Shown here: piece by piece, positions 7,746-16,500 of the stretch
How positions within the stretch are numbered: the stretch's first letter is position 1
How the letters are laid out: every line of letters starts with the position of its first letter
Origin: Chelonobacter sp006228105
Lineage (GTDB): Bacteria; Pseudomonadota; Gammaproteobacteria; Enterobacterales; Pasteurellaceae
Direction: 5' to 3' (one strand)
Length of the DNA stretch: 16,788 bases
NCBI RefSeq assembly: GCF_006228105.1
Contig: NZ_VDHH01000041.1
The notes under the pieces: model-generated
Told to the model about the DNA's origin: nothing
The model's database searches: none
The model's input: the letters and a program-made list of their open reading frames with translations, nothing else
Program-made: the position numbers and the translations under genes

Positions 7746-7810
7746 TGCATTTTTACACACTATTATGCGGTGAAGTCAGTGGGATTTAAGACAGGTTTCG
7801 GGAAATTGAG

Positions 7811-8080
7811 ATGAGTGATTCAAACAGAGAAAACAGTGCCGAATGGCATGTTTGTGGTGTGGTGGTGCAGTGTCGACCACAAGATGTTTTCCCGGTCAAA
7901 ACCGCTTTGCAACAAATGGATTATACCGAGATCAACGCGGTTGATGAAAATAGTGGCAAACTGGCAGTAGTGATGGAGTCGCACAGTCAGAGCGCTTTAT
8001 TAGAACGTATGGAGGCGGCGCGCAATATTCATGGCGTGTTGGCTGTCTCTTTGGTGTATCACCAACAAGATCAGAATTAA
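7811..8080 (+). CDS. napD: NapD, Tat-signal chaperone for NapA
   Basis: An 89-residue cytoplasmic protein with the NapD hallmark EWHVCGVVVQCRPQ at residues 11-24 and a small ferredoxin-like fold pattern. NapD binds the twin-arginine signal of NapA, holding it until the molybdenum cofactor and iron-sulfur cluster are inserted and preventing early export. The start ATG lies after a GGAAATTGAG purine-rich tract. It is the first gene of the operon here; in H. influenzae napF precedes it. The next gene, napA, starts 32 bases after its stop. Length and sequence match the family well. Confidence 0.92.
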   Translation: MSDSNRENSAEWHVCGVVVQCRPQDVFPVKTALQQMDYTEINAVDENSGKLAVVMESHSQSALLERMEAARNIHGVLAVSLVYHQQDQN

Positions 8081-8112
8081 TCAATCGGATGTGGGAACAG
8101 ACGGAGGAACAG

Positions 8113-10593
8113 ATGAATCTAAGTCGTCGTGAATTTATGAAAGCCAATGCTGCAACGGCAGCAACTATGGCTGCCGGTTTAAGTATTCCGGTGGTGAATG
8201 TCGCTGCTGCGGATAACGCCATAAAATGGGATAAAGCGGTTTGCCGTTTTTGTGGTACCGGCTGTAGCGTGTTGGTCGGCACACAAAACGGACGTGTGGT
8301 GGCATCACAAGGAGATCCGGATTCCGAAGTGAATCGTGGTTTGAACTGTATCAAGGGCTATTTCCTGCCGAAAATTATGTACGGTAAAGACCGTCTGACT
8401 CAGCCAATGTTGCGGATGAGCAATGGACAATATGACAAACACGGTGAATTTACCCCGGTCAGTTGGGATGTTGCCTTTAATACCATGGCAGATAAGTTTA
8501 AAGCGGCGATTGCTAAGAATGGGCGCAATGCCGTAGGTTGTTTCACTTCCGGACAATCGACGATTTGGGAAGGTTATGCCCTGAACAAATTATACAAAGC
8601 CGGATTACGTTCCAACAACGTTGATCCGAATGCGCGTCACTGTATGGCTTCTGCTGCGGTGGCGTTTTTGCGTACCTTTGGTATTGATGAACCGATGGGC
8701 TGCTATGACGATATCGAACAAGCCGATGCTTTCGTGCTGTGGGGTTCGAATATGGCGGAAATGCACCCGATTTTGTGGTCGCGGATTACCGATCGTCGCT
8801 TGTCGAAAAAAGATAGCCAAGTCTTTGTGTTATCGACTTTCGAGCACCGCTCTTTTGAACTGGCGGACTACGGTATTGTGTTTACTCCGCAAAGTGATTT
8901 GGCAATTCTGAACTATATCATCAATTATTTGATCCAAAATGATGCAATCAACTGGGATTTCGTCAACAAACATACCAAATTCAAAAAAGGCGACACCGAT
9001 ATCGGTTACGGCTTACGCCCTGAACATCCGTTAGAACAAAAAGCACAAAATGCCGGTAGCGGTAAAATGCATGACAGCACCTTCGAAGAGCTGAAAGCGG
9101 TGGTTGCCGAATATACACTGGACAAAGCCCACGAAATCAGTGGCGTGCCGAAAGATCAATTGGAAGCCTTGGCAAAACTGTATGCGGATCCGAATAAAAA
9201 AGTTGTTTCTTACTGGACCATGGGCTTTAACCAACACACTCGTGGTGTGTGGGTTAACCATTTGATGTATAACGTTCACTTGTTGACCGGCAAAATTTCA
9301 CTACCGGGCTGCGGACCATTCTCGTTGACCGGACAGCCGTCAGCTTGTGGTACTGCGCGTGAAGTGGGGACCTTTGCCCACCGTTTGCCGGCGGACATGG
9401 TGGTGACGAATGAGAAACACCGTGAGATTTGTGAAAAAGCGTGGAAACTGCCGAAAGGTACCATTTCAGATAAAGTCGGTTATCATGCCGTTGCTCAAGA
9501 CCGCGCACTAAAAGACAGAAAAATGAATGTGTTATGGGTGATGTGTAACAACAACATGCAGGCAGGTCCAAATATCAATGAAGACCGTTTGCCGGGCTGG
9601 CGCGATCCGGAAAACTTTATCATTGTTTCCGATCCTTATCCGACGGCCAGTGCGTTGTCTGCCGATTTGATTCTGCCAACTTCAATGTGGGTGGAAAAAG
9701 AAGGGGCTTACGGTAATGCCGAGCGCCGCACTCAATTTTGGCATCAACTCGTGCCGAAAACCGGAGATTCTCGTTCTGATTTATGGCAGTTGGTCGAATT
9801 TGCCAAATATTTCAAAGTGGAAGAAGTTTGGGAAGAAGAGCTGTTGGCGCAAATGCCGGAATATCGTGGCAAAACACTGTACGATATTTTATTTACCAAT
9901 GGACAAGTAGATAAATTCCCAATCAGTGATTGGGATGACAGCGTGTTGAATGATGAATCGCGCCATTTTGGTTACTACATTCAAAAAGGCTTGTTCGAAG
10001 AATATGCTGCGTTTGGTCGCGGCCATGGCCATGATTTGGCTGATTTTGATGTGTACCACAAAGCGCGTGGTTTACGCTGGCCGGTAGTGGAGAACAAAGA
10101 GACCCTGTGGCGTTACCGTGAGGGTTATGACCCGTATGTCAAAGCCGGAGAAGGCGTGAATTTCTACGGACAGCCGGACGGACGTGCGATTATTCTTGCT
10201 GTGCCGTATGAGCCACCTGCGGAAGCGCCGGATCAAGAGTATGACTTGTGGTTATCCACCGGTCGTGTGTTGGAGCATTGGCATACCGGCACCATGACCC
10301 GTCGTGTGCCTGAGCTGCACCGCTCTTTCCCGAATAACTTGCTGTATATGCATGCATTGGATGCCAAAGAACGAGGTATGCGTCATGGCGACAAAGTCAA
10401 AGTGATTTCTCGCCGCGGCGAAATGGAAACGTATTTGGATACCCGTGGGCGTAATAAAGTGCCGCAAGGTTTGGTGTATACCACTTTCTTTGATGCCGGT
10501 CAGTTGGCAAACGTATTGACGTTGGATGCAACCGATCCGATTTCAAAAGAGACCGACTTCAAAAAATGTGCGGTTAAAGTGGTTAAAGCTTAA
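8113..10593 (+). CDS. napA: Periplasmic nitrate reductase, catalytic subunit
   Basis: An 826-residue molybdoenzyme that reduces nitrate to nitrite in the periplasm. It starts with a twin-arginine signal (SRREFMK at residues 4-10, then an Ala-rich hydrophobic stretch, likely cleaved near the AAA at 31-33). A [4Fe-4S] site is formed by C44, C47, C51 and C79, and C177 in ARHCMAS is the expected molybdenum ligand. Later regions hold the bis-MGD binding domains (GCGPFSLTGQPSACG, the LILPTSMWVEKEGAYGNAER stretch, and WLSTGRVLEHWHTGTMTRR). Start: ATG at 8113 follows a GGAGGAACAG ribosome site; an upstream in-frame ATG at 8089 would put eight extra residues before the Tat motif and is unlikely. All key residues are present. 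Confidence 0.97.
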   Translation: MNLSRREFMKANAATAATMAAGLSIPVVNVAAADNAIKWDKAVCRFCGTGCSVLVGTQNGRVVASQGDPDSEVNRGLNCIKGYFLPKIMYGKDRLTQPMLRMSNGQYDKHGEFTPVSWDVAFNTMADKFKAAIAKNGRNAVGCFTSGQSTIWEGYALNKLYKAGLRSNNVDPNARHCMASAAVAFLRTFGIDEPMGCYDDIEQADAFVLWGSNMAEMHPILWSRITDRRLSKKDSQVFVLSTFEHRSFELADYGIVFTPQSDLAILNYIINYLIQNDAINWDFVNKHTKFKKGDTDIGYGLRPEHPLEQKAQNAGSGKMHDSTFEELKAVVAEYTLDKAHEISGVPKDQLEALAKLYADPNKKVVSYWTMGFNQHTRGVWVNHLMYNVHLLTGKISLPGCGPFSLTGQPSACGTAREVGTFAHRLPADMVVTNEKHREICEKAWKLPKGTISDKVGYHAVAQDRALKDRKMNVLWVMCNNNMQAGPNINEDRLPGWRDPENFIIVSDPYPTASALSADLILPTSMWVEKEGAYGNAERRTQFWHQLVPKTGDSRSDLWQLVEFAKYFKVEEVWEEELLAQMPEYRGKTLYDILFTNGQVDKFPISDWDDSVLNDESRHFGYYIQKGLFEEYAAFGRGHGHDLADFDVYHKARGLRWPVVENKETLWRYREGYDPYVKAGEGVNFYGQPDGRAIILAVPYEPPAEAPDQEYDLWLSTGRVLEHWHTGTMTRRVPELHRSFPNNLLYMHALDAKERGMRHGDKVKVISRRGEMETYLDTRGRNKVPQGLVYTTFFDAGQLANVLTLDATDPISKETDFKKCAVKVVKA

Positions 10594-10607
10594 GTTTAGG
10601 CCAATTG

Positions 10608-11375
10608 ATGAATAAGCCAACGGTTAATCCGAACCGTCGTCGTTTTTTGAAAGACGCAACTCGCACCGCCGGTGGGTTGGCCGGAATCGGATTACTGCTT
10701 GGCTTGCAGCAGCAACAAAGTCTGGCAAGAGAAGGCGTGGCGTTACGTCCGCCTTTTGCGCTAGAGAATGATAAAGATTTTGCCGCAGCGTGCATTCGTT
10801 GTGGACAGTGTGTGCAAGCTTGCCCTTATGACATGCTGCATTTGGCGTCATTGTTATCACCGTTGGAAGCCGGAACGCCTTATTTTATCGCACGTGATAA
10901 GCCGTGTGAAATGTGTGAGGATATTCCCTGTGCTAAAGCTTGTCCGAGCGGGGCGTTGGACTCGACCCAAGATAATATCGATGATTCGCGTATGGGACTT
11001 TCGGTACTGCTGGATCAAGAAACTTGTCTGAATTGGCAAGGCTTGCGTTGTGATGTGTGTTATCGGGTTTGTCCGTTAATCGACAAAGCGATCACGCTGG
11101 AAATGCAGCATAACAATCGCAGTGACCGTCATGCCAAATTTATACCGACGGTTCATTCGGACGCTTGCACCGGCTGTGGTAAATGTGAACAAGCTTGCGT
11201 GTTGGAAGAAGCAGCGATTAAGGTATTGCCGATGGCGTTGGCAAAAGGCATGTTAGGGCAGCATTACCGCTTGGGTTGGGAAGAGAAAGAAAAAGCCGGG
11301 CATTCCTTATTGCCTGATGAGATGATTAAGTTACCGACTCGCTTACCGGAAACCTTGCCGGTGGAGAATCGATAA
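10608..11375 (+). CDS. napG: NapG, ferredoxin-type quinol dehydrogenase subunit
   Basis: A 255-residue protein with a twin-arginine signal (NRRRFLK at residues 9-15) and four [4Fe-4S] cluster sites: C62/65/68/72, C100/103/108/112, C140/148/151/155 and C187/190/193/197. It would sit on the periplasmic side and, with membrane protein NapH, pass electrons from quinol toward the nitrate reductase. Start: ATG at 10608 with AGG seven bases before it; a TTG just upstream is in frame but unsupported. It begins 14 bases after napA stops, and its stop codon overlaps the napH start in TAATG. Length is close to that of E. coli and H. influenzae NapG. Confidence 0.95.
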   Translation: MNKPTVNPNRRRFLKDATRTAGGLAGIGLLLGLQQQQSLAREGVALRPPFALENDKDFAAACIRCGQCVQACPYDMLHLASLLSPLEAGTPYFIARDKPCEMCEDIPCAKACPSGALDSTQDNIDDSRMGLSVLLDQETCLNWQGLRCDVCYRVCPLIDKAITLEMQHNNRSDRHAKFIPTVHSDACTGCGKCEQACVLEEAAIKVLPMALAKGMLGQHYRLGWEEKEKAGHSLLPDEMIKLPTRLPETLPVENR

Positions 11376-12244
11376 TGGCAAATCCGATTAATCAGGCAGG
11401 ACGGGAAGCCCGACAAAAATTGGGCTGGTGGCATGCCAACCGTTTTCTGTTTTGGCGGCGGCTGAGCCAGCTGAGTATTCTGGCAATGTTTCTCAGTGGG
11501 CCATTATGGAATGTGTGGATTCTACGTGGCAACTACAGTAGCAGCATGTTACTGGACACTATCCCGCTTTCTGATCCACTGATGTTGGCGCAAAGTCTGG
11601 CGGCAGGACATCTCCCGCTGTTTACCGCACTTTTGGGCGGAATTATCGTGATCGCGGTATACGCATTACTCGGCAGCAAGGTGTTTTGTGGGTGGTGTTG
11701 TCCGCTGAATGTAGTGACCGATGCGGCAGCGTGGCTAAGACGTAAATTGAATATTCGTCAAAGCGCCAAGCTAGACCGCACTTTGCGCTACGGCATTCTG
11801 ATCATGATTTTAATCGGAAGTGCGGTCAGCGGCATGCTGTTATGGGAGTGGATTAATCCGGTTGCGGCATTGGGGCGAGCTTTGATTTACGGCTTTGGTG
11901 CTACGCTCTGGTTGATTTTAGCGCTGTTTTTATTTGATTTATTGTTGGTCGAACACGGCTGGTGTGGACACCTTTGTCCGATTGGCGCCGCTTACGGCGT
12001 GATTGGCGCCAAAGGCATCATTCGGGTGAAAGTCATTGAGCGTGAGCGTTGTGATCGCTGTATGGACTGCTTTAATGTTTGCCCGGAGCCACAAGTTTTG
12101 AGAAGTCCTTTGTTTGGCAGCAAAGATGAAAGTTTATTAGTTTTATCCCGTGATTGCATCAGTTGTGGTCGTTGTGTTGATGTGTGTCCGGAATCCGTTT
12201 TTCAGTTTACGACAAGATTTGATCATGCGAGGAGTGAGCGATGA
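11375..12244 (+). CDS. napH: NapH, membrane iron-sulfur quinol dehydrogenase subunit
   Basis: A 289-residue inner-membrane protein with four helices (about residues 30-50, 80-100, 138-158, 172-192). Two CX3CP motifs (C105-C109-P, C197-C201-P) are typical of NapH and are implicated in quinol oxidation or interaction. Two [4Fe-4S] sites follow on the cytoplasmic side: C226/229/232/236 and C261/264/267/271. It partners with NapG. The ATG overlaps the napG stop by one base, and its own stop overlaps the napB start in ATGA, so translation is probably coupled. Three uptake signals lie within 203 bases of this gene, an unusual local density. Confidence 0.95.
   Translation: MANPINQAGREARQKLGWWHANRFLFWRRLSQLSILAMFLSGPLWNVWILRGNYSSSMLLDTIPLSDPLMLAQSLAAGHLPLFTALLGGIIVIAVYALLGSKVFCGWCCPLNVVTDAAAWLRRKLNIRQSAKLDRTLRYGILIMILIGSAVSGMLLWEWINPVAALGRALIYGFGATLWLILALFLFDLLLVEHGWCGHLCPIGAAYGVIGAKGIIRVKVIERERCDRCMDCFNVCPEPQVLRSPLFGSKDESLLVLSRDCISCGRCVDVCPESVFQFTTRFDHARSER
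11624..11632 (-). repeat. DNA uptake signal sequence (USS)
   Basis: Complement of the core within napH; first of three in this gene. Confidence 0.9.
11775..11783 (-). repeat. DNA uptake signal sequence (USS), left arm of an inverted pair
   Basis: Complement of the core within napH. With the base at 11774 it forms the left arm of a perfect 10-base inverted repeat with the copy at 11818. Confidence 0.9.
11818..11826 (+). repeat. DNA uptake signal sequence (USS), right arm of an inverted pair
   Basis: Exact core within napH, 34 bases after the left arm and in opposite orientation. No T-tract follows, so the pair is not a terminator. Confidence 0.9.
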
Positions 12245-12690
12245 TTAAAAATACAAAAGCATTAGTATTGGTCAGTTTATTATTGGGTGGCGTCTGCACG
12301 CCGATTTTGGCACAGGACGTACAGCCTGTCGGCAAAGATATTGCCAGTTCCCCGGAAAGTATTGCACCGGCATTTCATAACCAGCCAAAAGAAAATGAGT
12401 TGGCGCCGTTGAATTATGTGAACCAACCACCGATGGTGCCACACAGTACTAAAAATTATCAAGTGACCAAAAATACCAACCAATGCTTGGATTGTCACAG
12501 CGTGCAGGCGTCTCGTACTACCGGTGCAACCCGTATCAGCCCGACTCATTTTGTCGGTCGTGATGGCGTTGTCAGCGGAGAAGTCTCGCCACGTCGCTAT
12601 TTTTGTGTTCAGTGCCACGTTTCGCAATCTGATGTTGCCCCCATTGTGCCGAACGAGTTCAAACCATTGCCCGGTTACGGTGAAAAATAA
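12241..12690 (+). CDS. napB: NapB, diheme cytochrome c subunit of nitrate reductase
   Basis: A 149-residue periplasmic diheme cytochrome that feeds electrons to NapA. A Sec signal peptide covers residues 1-24 (ending PILA, before Q25). Two heme c sites, C82-LD-C85-H86 and C122-VQ-C125-H126, are present, and H68 (VPH) and H103 (PTH) are the likely distal ligands. Length is standard. The start ATG overlaps the napH stop by four bases. Heme attachment would need cytochrome c maturation genes, which are not in this window. Confidence 0.95.
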   Translation: MIKNTKALVLVSLLLGGVCTPILAQDVQPVGKDIASSPESIAPAFHNQPKENELAPLNYVNQPPMVPHSTKNYQVTKNTNQCLDCHSVQASRTTGATRISPTHFVGRDGVVSGEVSPRRYFCVQCHVSQSDVAPIVPNEFKPLPGYGEK

Positions 12691-12704
12691 GGAGATTGCT
12701 GATT

Positions 12705-13292
12705 ATGTTAAAGAACCTTATTAAGCGTTTTTGGCACTGGTTCCGTTCGCCGAGCAAAATTGCGGTCGGCACGTTGTTAGTCGTGGCTTTTATTGCCGGG
12801 ATTGTTTCTTGGGTCGGCTTCAATTACGGTATGGAGCAGACTAATACCGAGGAGTTCTGTATCAGTTGTCACAGCAATGATGTCTATCCGGAATATCTGC
12901 ATACTGCCCACTACCAAAACCGCAGTGGTGTGAAAGCCACTTGTCCGGATTGCCATGTGCCGCATGAGTTTGTGCCGAAGATGATCCGCAAGCTGCAAGC
13001 CAGTCGTGAAGTGTATGCTCATGTGATGGGCTATACCGACACAATCGATAAATTTAATTCCCGTCGTTTGCATATGGCAGAGCGTGAGTGGGAGCGAATG
13101 AAAGCCAATGATTCACAAGAGTGTCGCAACTGCCACAACTTCGATAACATGGATTTCAGCCAACAAAAAACCGTTGCGGCAAAAATGCACGAAAAAGCGA
13201 TCAAAGACGGCAACACTTGTATTGATTGTCACAAAGGTATTGCCCACCAATTGCCGGATATGCGCGACGTGAAAGATGCCAAAGCGTATTAG
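12705..13292 (+). CDS. napC: NapC, membrane-anchored tetraheme quinol dehydrogenase
   Basis: A 195-residue NapC/NirT-family cytochrome. One N-terminal helix (about residues 19-38) anchors it in the inner membrane, with four periplasmic CXXCH heme sites at C52-H56, C80-H84, C140-H144 and C172-H176. It oxidises quinol and reduces NapB. Start: ATG at 12705, with AAGGAG about 10 bases before it; an in-frame TTG at 12696 is too close to that ribosome site. It begins 14 bases after napB and ends the operon, 25 bases before a strong terminator. Confidence 0.95.
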   Translation: MLKNLIKRFWHWFRSPSKIAVGTLLVVAFIAGIVSWVGFNYGMEQTNTEEFCISCHSNDVYPEYLHTAHYQNRSGVKATCPDCHVPHEFVPKMIRKLQASREVYAHVMGYTDTIDKFNSRRLHMAEREWERMKANDSQECRNCHNFDNMDFSQQKTVAAKMHEKAIKDGNTCIDCHKGIAHQLPDMRDVKDAKAY

Positions 13293-13317
13293 ACGCTATA
13301 ATTTTTCCTGCTTAAAG

Positions 13318-13344
13318 CCTGAACTGTGTGGTTCAGGTTTTTTT
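13318..13344 (+). terminator. Rho-independent terminator of the nap operon
   Basis: CCTGAAC and GTTCAGG form a perfect 7-base-pair stem with a 6-base loop, followed directly by seven T residues. It is placed 25 bases after the napC stop codon. Confidence 0.93.
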
Positions 13345-13361
13345 ATATAAAATCTATTGCT

Positions 13362-13380
13362 GAAATAGTTATTCTTTATC
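13362..13380. promoter_or_regulatory. Weak Fur-box-like sequence
   Basis: By hand alignment this 19-base stretch agrees with the classic Fur consensus (GATAATGATAATCATTATC) at 13 of 19 positions. It lies about 65 bases upstream of the autotransporter -10 box. The DNA is very A/T-rich, so chance agreement is a real possibility. Confidence 0.2.
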
Positions 13381-13442
13381 AGTGTTTTAATTGAATAATT
13401 ACTTTAATTGATGTAAAAACTCCGTAAAAATTTTAAAAATGA

Positions 13443-13451
13443 TGCTATAAT
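13443..13451 (+). promoter_or_regulatory. Extended -10 promoter of the autotransporter gene
   Basis: TGCTATAAT is a perfect extended -10 element (TGnTATAAT). No good -35 box stands 16-18 bases upstream, which is usual when the extended element is present. The expected leader is about 87 bases long before the ATG at 13545. Confidence 0.65.
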
Positions 13452-13544
13452 CTTCAAATTAACTAGTTGGTGATTAAATTTCAACCTTTTGATGAGATCT
13501 GGCTCACTTAAATATCGATAAATTTTTAGCGACAGGAATGGAAT

Positions 13545-16500
13545 ATGTACAGTAACCATTGGACAACATTATTCAAATTGAACTTCTACAGCAAAGCACG
13601 CGGTTATTCTCCGATATTATTGTTTTTGCTTGCGCCACTATATTTGAGTAAAAGCTATGCCGGGGTGATTCGGCATGATATTGATTATAGCGACTATATC
13701 CAATTTGGAAATAACGCCGGCAAATATGCAGCCGGTAACCAGAATGTTGCGGTCTATAAAAAAGACGGTAGTCAGAATATCGGCAGCCGTGAAGGAGACG
13801 GCAAGAGCAGTATTCCACTCATGCCGGATTTTTACTCTGTCTCCGATCGAGGGTTTGCTACACCGCTTAGTTATAATATGGTGGTGACGGCAACACATAT
13901 GAAAGACAGTTACACCAATGAAACTTATGGCAAACGTTTTTATCGCACGGATCTGCCATTGTTTAAAAATAGTAATAGCAGCGACAAAGATGTAAAAGAA
14001 CATGCCTATTTAGAATTTATTTTGTCTGCTGACAGCATTGCCCGTAATGAGTATGGCCATAAACCCGATATCAATTCTATCAATGGTTCTTATTTCCGCA
14101 ATACCGAAGATATCGGTGTTGATACGTCGGTTATTCGCACCGATAAAATGATGTTTGATACCATTCCCTATCCTGTTGCCACTTTCGGCAATGTTGCCAA
14201 GGAGGATTTGCTGGCACGCAATGGGGCGGGGATCTTTATTCAACCGCTGCAAGATGCTTATTCCGGTCCGGCAGGTAACATTATTTCCGATAGTTATCGC
14301 TATATCCACGGCAGTTTGACGCAAGTCAGAGAGATTAACTCGGTTGCCGGACAGAATGTCTCTTTTTGGCTTGACCCAGAGAGTCAAACCGCACTTGACA
14401 GTTCCAGTATGGGTGGCGACAGCGGTTCGCCGGTTTTTTGGTGGGATAAAACCGTACAAAACTGGTTGTTGTTAGGGGTCAACTCGCAAGGCGGCAATAA
14501 TGCGAGAGGCTACGGTAAAATTGGGATTATGCAGACCGGTAATCTGGCTCAGGTTTTAAATAATGCGACCGCAACCCAAGAGATTACCGCCGGACAAACA
14601 ATTAAAATTGATACCCGCCAAAATAATATTGCGAATTTTCAATTTTTCGCTGATGGGCAGAAACAAGCTTCGTTAGAACTGTATAAGCGACGAGTCATGG
14701 GATCATATCACAGCGGAGCACGTCCTTGGGTTAAAGATCTTTATTTAAATAATAGTGGTGATGGCAGCGTCACGTTGCAAATTGATGGCGACACCGATAT
14801 TGGCACCATTCCGCTGTATTTTAACAGCAATGCGACTATTCAAGGGCAAGGAAAGTTCGATCTCAGCGGTTTTTCGGTGGCAGAAGGGAAAACCGTCACT
14901 TCCAACCTAACGCTTGCCCAAGGCAGTGATTGGCGCAAAGTGGGCGCAGGGACATTACGCATTGCGGGCACCGAACCCGGACAAGGCAGCTTGGCGGTAG
15001 GTGAAGGCACGTTAGAACTGGCGAATCAAGGCACGGCCGCAGATAAAGTGATGTTGGCTACCGGGCGTGGTACGGTTAAATTGATTAACCCAAATCAATT
15101 AAATAATAACCAAATCTATTTTGGTGTACGAGGCGGCAAACTGGATTTAAATGGGCATTCACTGAGTTTTAATGATATTTATCACCTCGATCGCGGTGCC
15201 AATATTAGCAATGAAAACCATACACAAAAATCAACCTTTACCTTTACCGCCGATGGTGAGCGCAACTATTTAGGCAGCTTCAACGGCAATCTGGATCTGC
15301 AATATAAACCGTCACAGCCGACCGCACTTTGGCATTTGCGTGGCGACAGCCGGATTGAGGGCGATTTACATATTCAACAGGGGCGGGTGAATATTGCTGC
15401 AGATCGCTTGATTTATACCACGATACTCAGAAACGGTTACGATATACAAACATCCATCGGTGATGCGGATCGTAGAGAATGGCGCCCGAATAGTTTCCAA
15501 GCAAAAACAATCACATTAGAAGATGGCGCAAGTTTAGGTATCGGACGTGCGGCAACGGTAATCGCAGATACCATCACCTTTGCCGGTAACAATCAGTTAG
15601 AAATAGCGGTGCAAGATAGCAAGCGCCACAATGCCGATGCCGCCAGTATTAAAGGCGATAAATTCTTGGATCCGACTTTCCATGATCCTTCTCTGAAAGC
15701 CAATTTACAGTTTAATGGTGATAATAATCGAATTAATATCACCACGCCGGACGGCTTTACTACAACCATCGAAGGTGGTATGCATGGTGCAGCAGCGATT
15801 AATACGGCAGGAAAAGGCCGTGTTATCTGGAAAAACAGCAGCCCAACAGTGCTGCAAACTAAAATCACGGCGAAGGATACCGCACTTCAAATCGACAACA
15901 GCGCCAGTTTGGATCTCTCATTGAGCAACAACACTGATAATATTGTGTTGAATAACCAGAAACAAGCCACGCTACGTTTTGCGCCATCGGCTGCGGTCTT
16001 GGGTGAAAACACTAAGATCAATCTGGATAACGGCAGCCAGTTAACCTTTGCCGGCATGAGCCAAAACACGACTCAACGTGATGTGGCGATTAATGCCGAT
16101 ATTAATACCGTGAACAACAATGGTGTATTACCGACAATTACGCTATCCGATGAGAATACCACTTTTCATTTTAAACAACCTCAATTAGACAGCAATCTGA
16201 TATTACAAAATGGCGCATTAGGCTTACATAACGCTTTGACCATCAGTGGCGACTTCTCGGCAAGCCCGGAATATGCATTGAGCAAGTTGGTATTTGGTCA
16301 TATCAACAAAGCACAACTTAAACCGGTAAACGGAACGGAATATGAATTAAGCAATAAATTGACGGTGAATGGACATGTCAGTGGTATAGTCCAACCGGTT
16401 TTCTCCTTGTCGGATGAGGTGACAACAATGCTAGTCGATTCGGTGCAGAAACTGACATTTGTCGACTATAACAGCGGCTCGCTATATTTTATCAATGCGC

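Larger units (their letters stand above)
7511..7810. promoter_or_regulatory. Divergent yeaL/nap control region
   Basis: This 300-base gap holds no coding sequence. From left to right it contains a weak possible yeaL promoter on the minus strand (TTCACC at 7562-7557, 18 bases, TACTAT at 7538-7533), a CRP-like half site (TGATCACATTT, 7575-7585), a perfect FNR box (7633-7646), a possible NarP heptamer pair (7671-7686) and an uptake signal (7737-7745). Several candidate -10 boxes for nap exist (TATAGT at 7679-7684, TAATTT at 7711-7716) and I cannot choose between them. No remnant of napF is visible. Confidence 0.6.

Noticed and set aside
8089..8112. Eight-residue extension of NapA from ATG at 8089
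   Set aside because: The strong GGAGGA ribosome site lies inside it and the Tat motif then falls at its usual place only from the 8113 start.
7932..8354. Minus-strand open frame across napD-napA
   Set aside because: It is antisense to two confidently identified genes and has no family resemblance.
10566..10574. Uptake-signal-like ATGTGCGGT near the end of napA
   Set aside because: One base differs from the core, so it was not counted as an exact copy.
13573..14459. Several minus-strand open frames opposite the autotransporter start
   Set aside because: The plus-strand frame is continuous, has a ribosome site, signal peptide and catalytic motifs; the minus frames do not.
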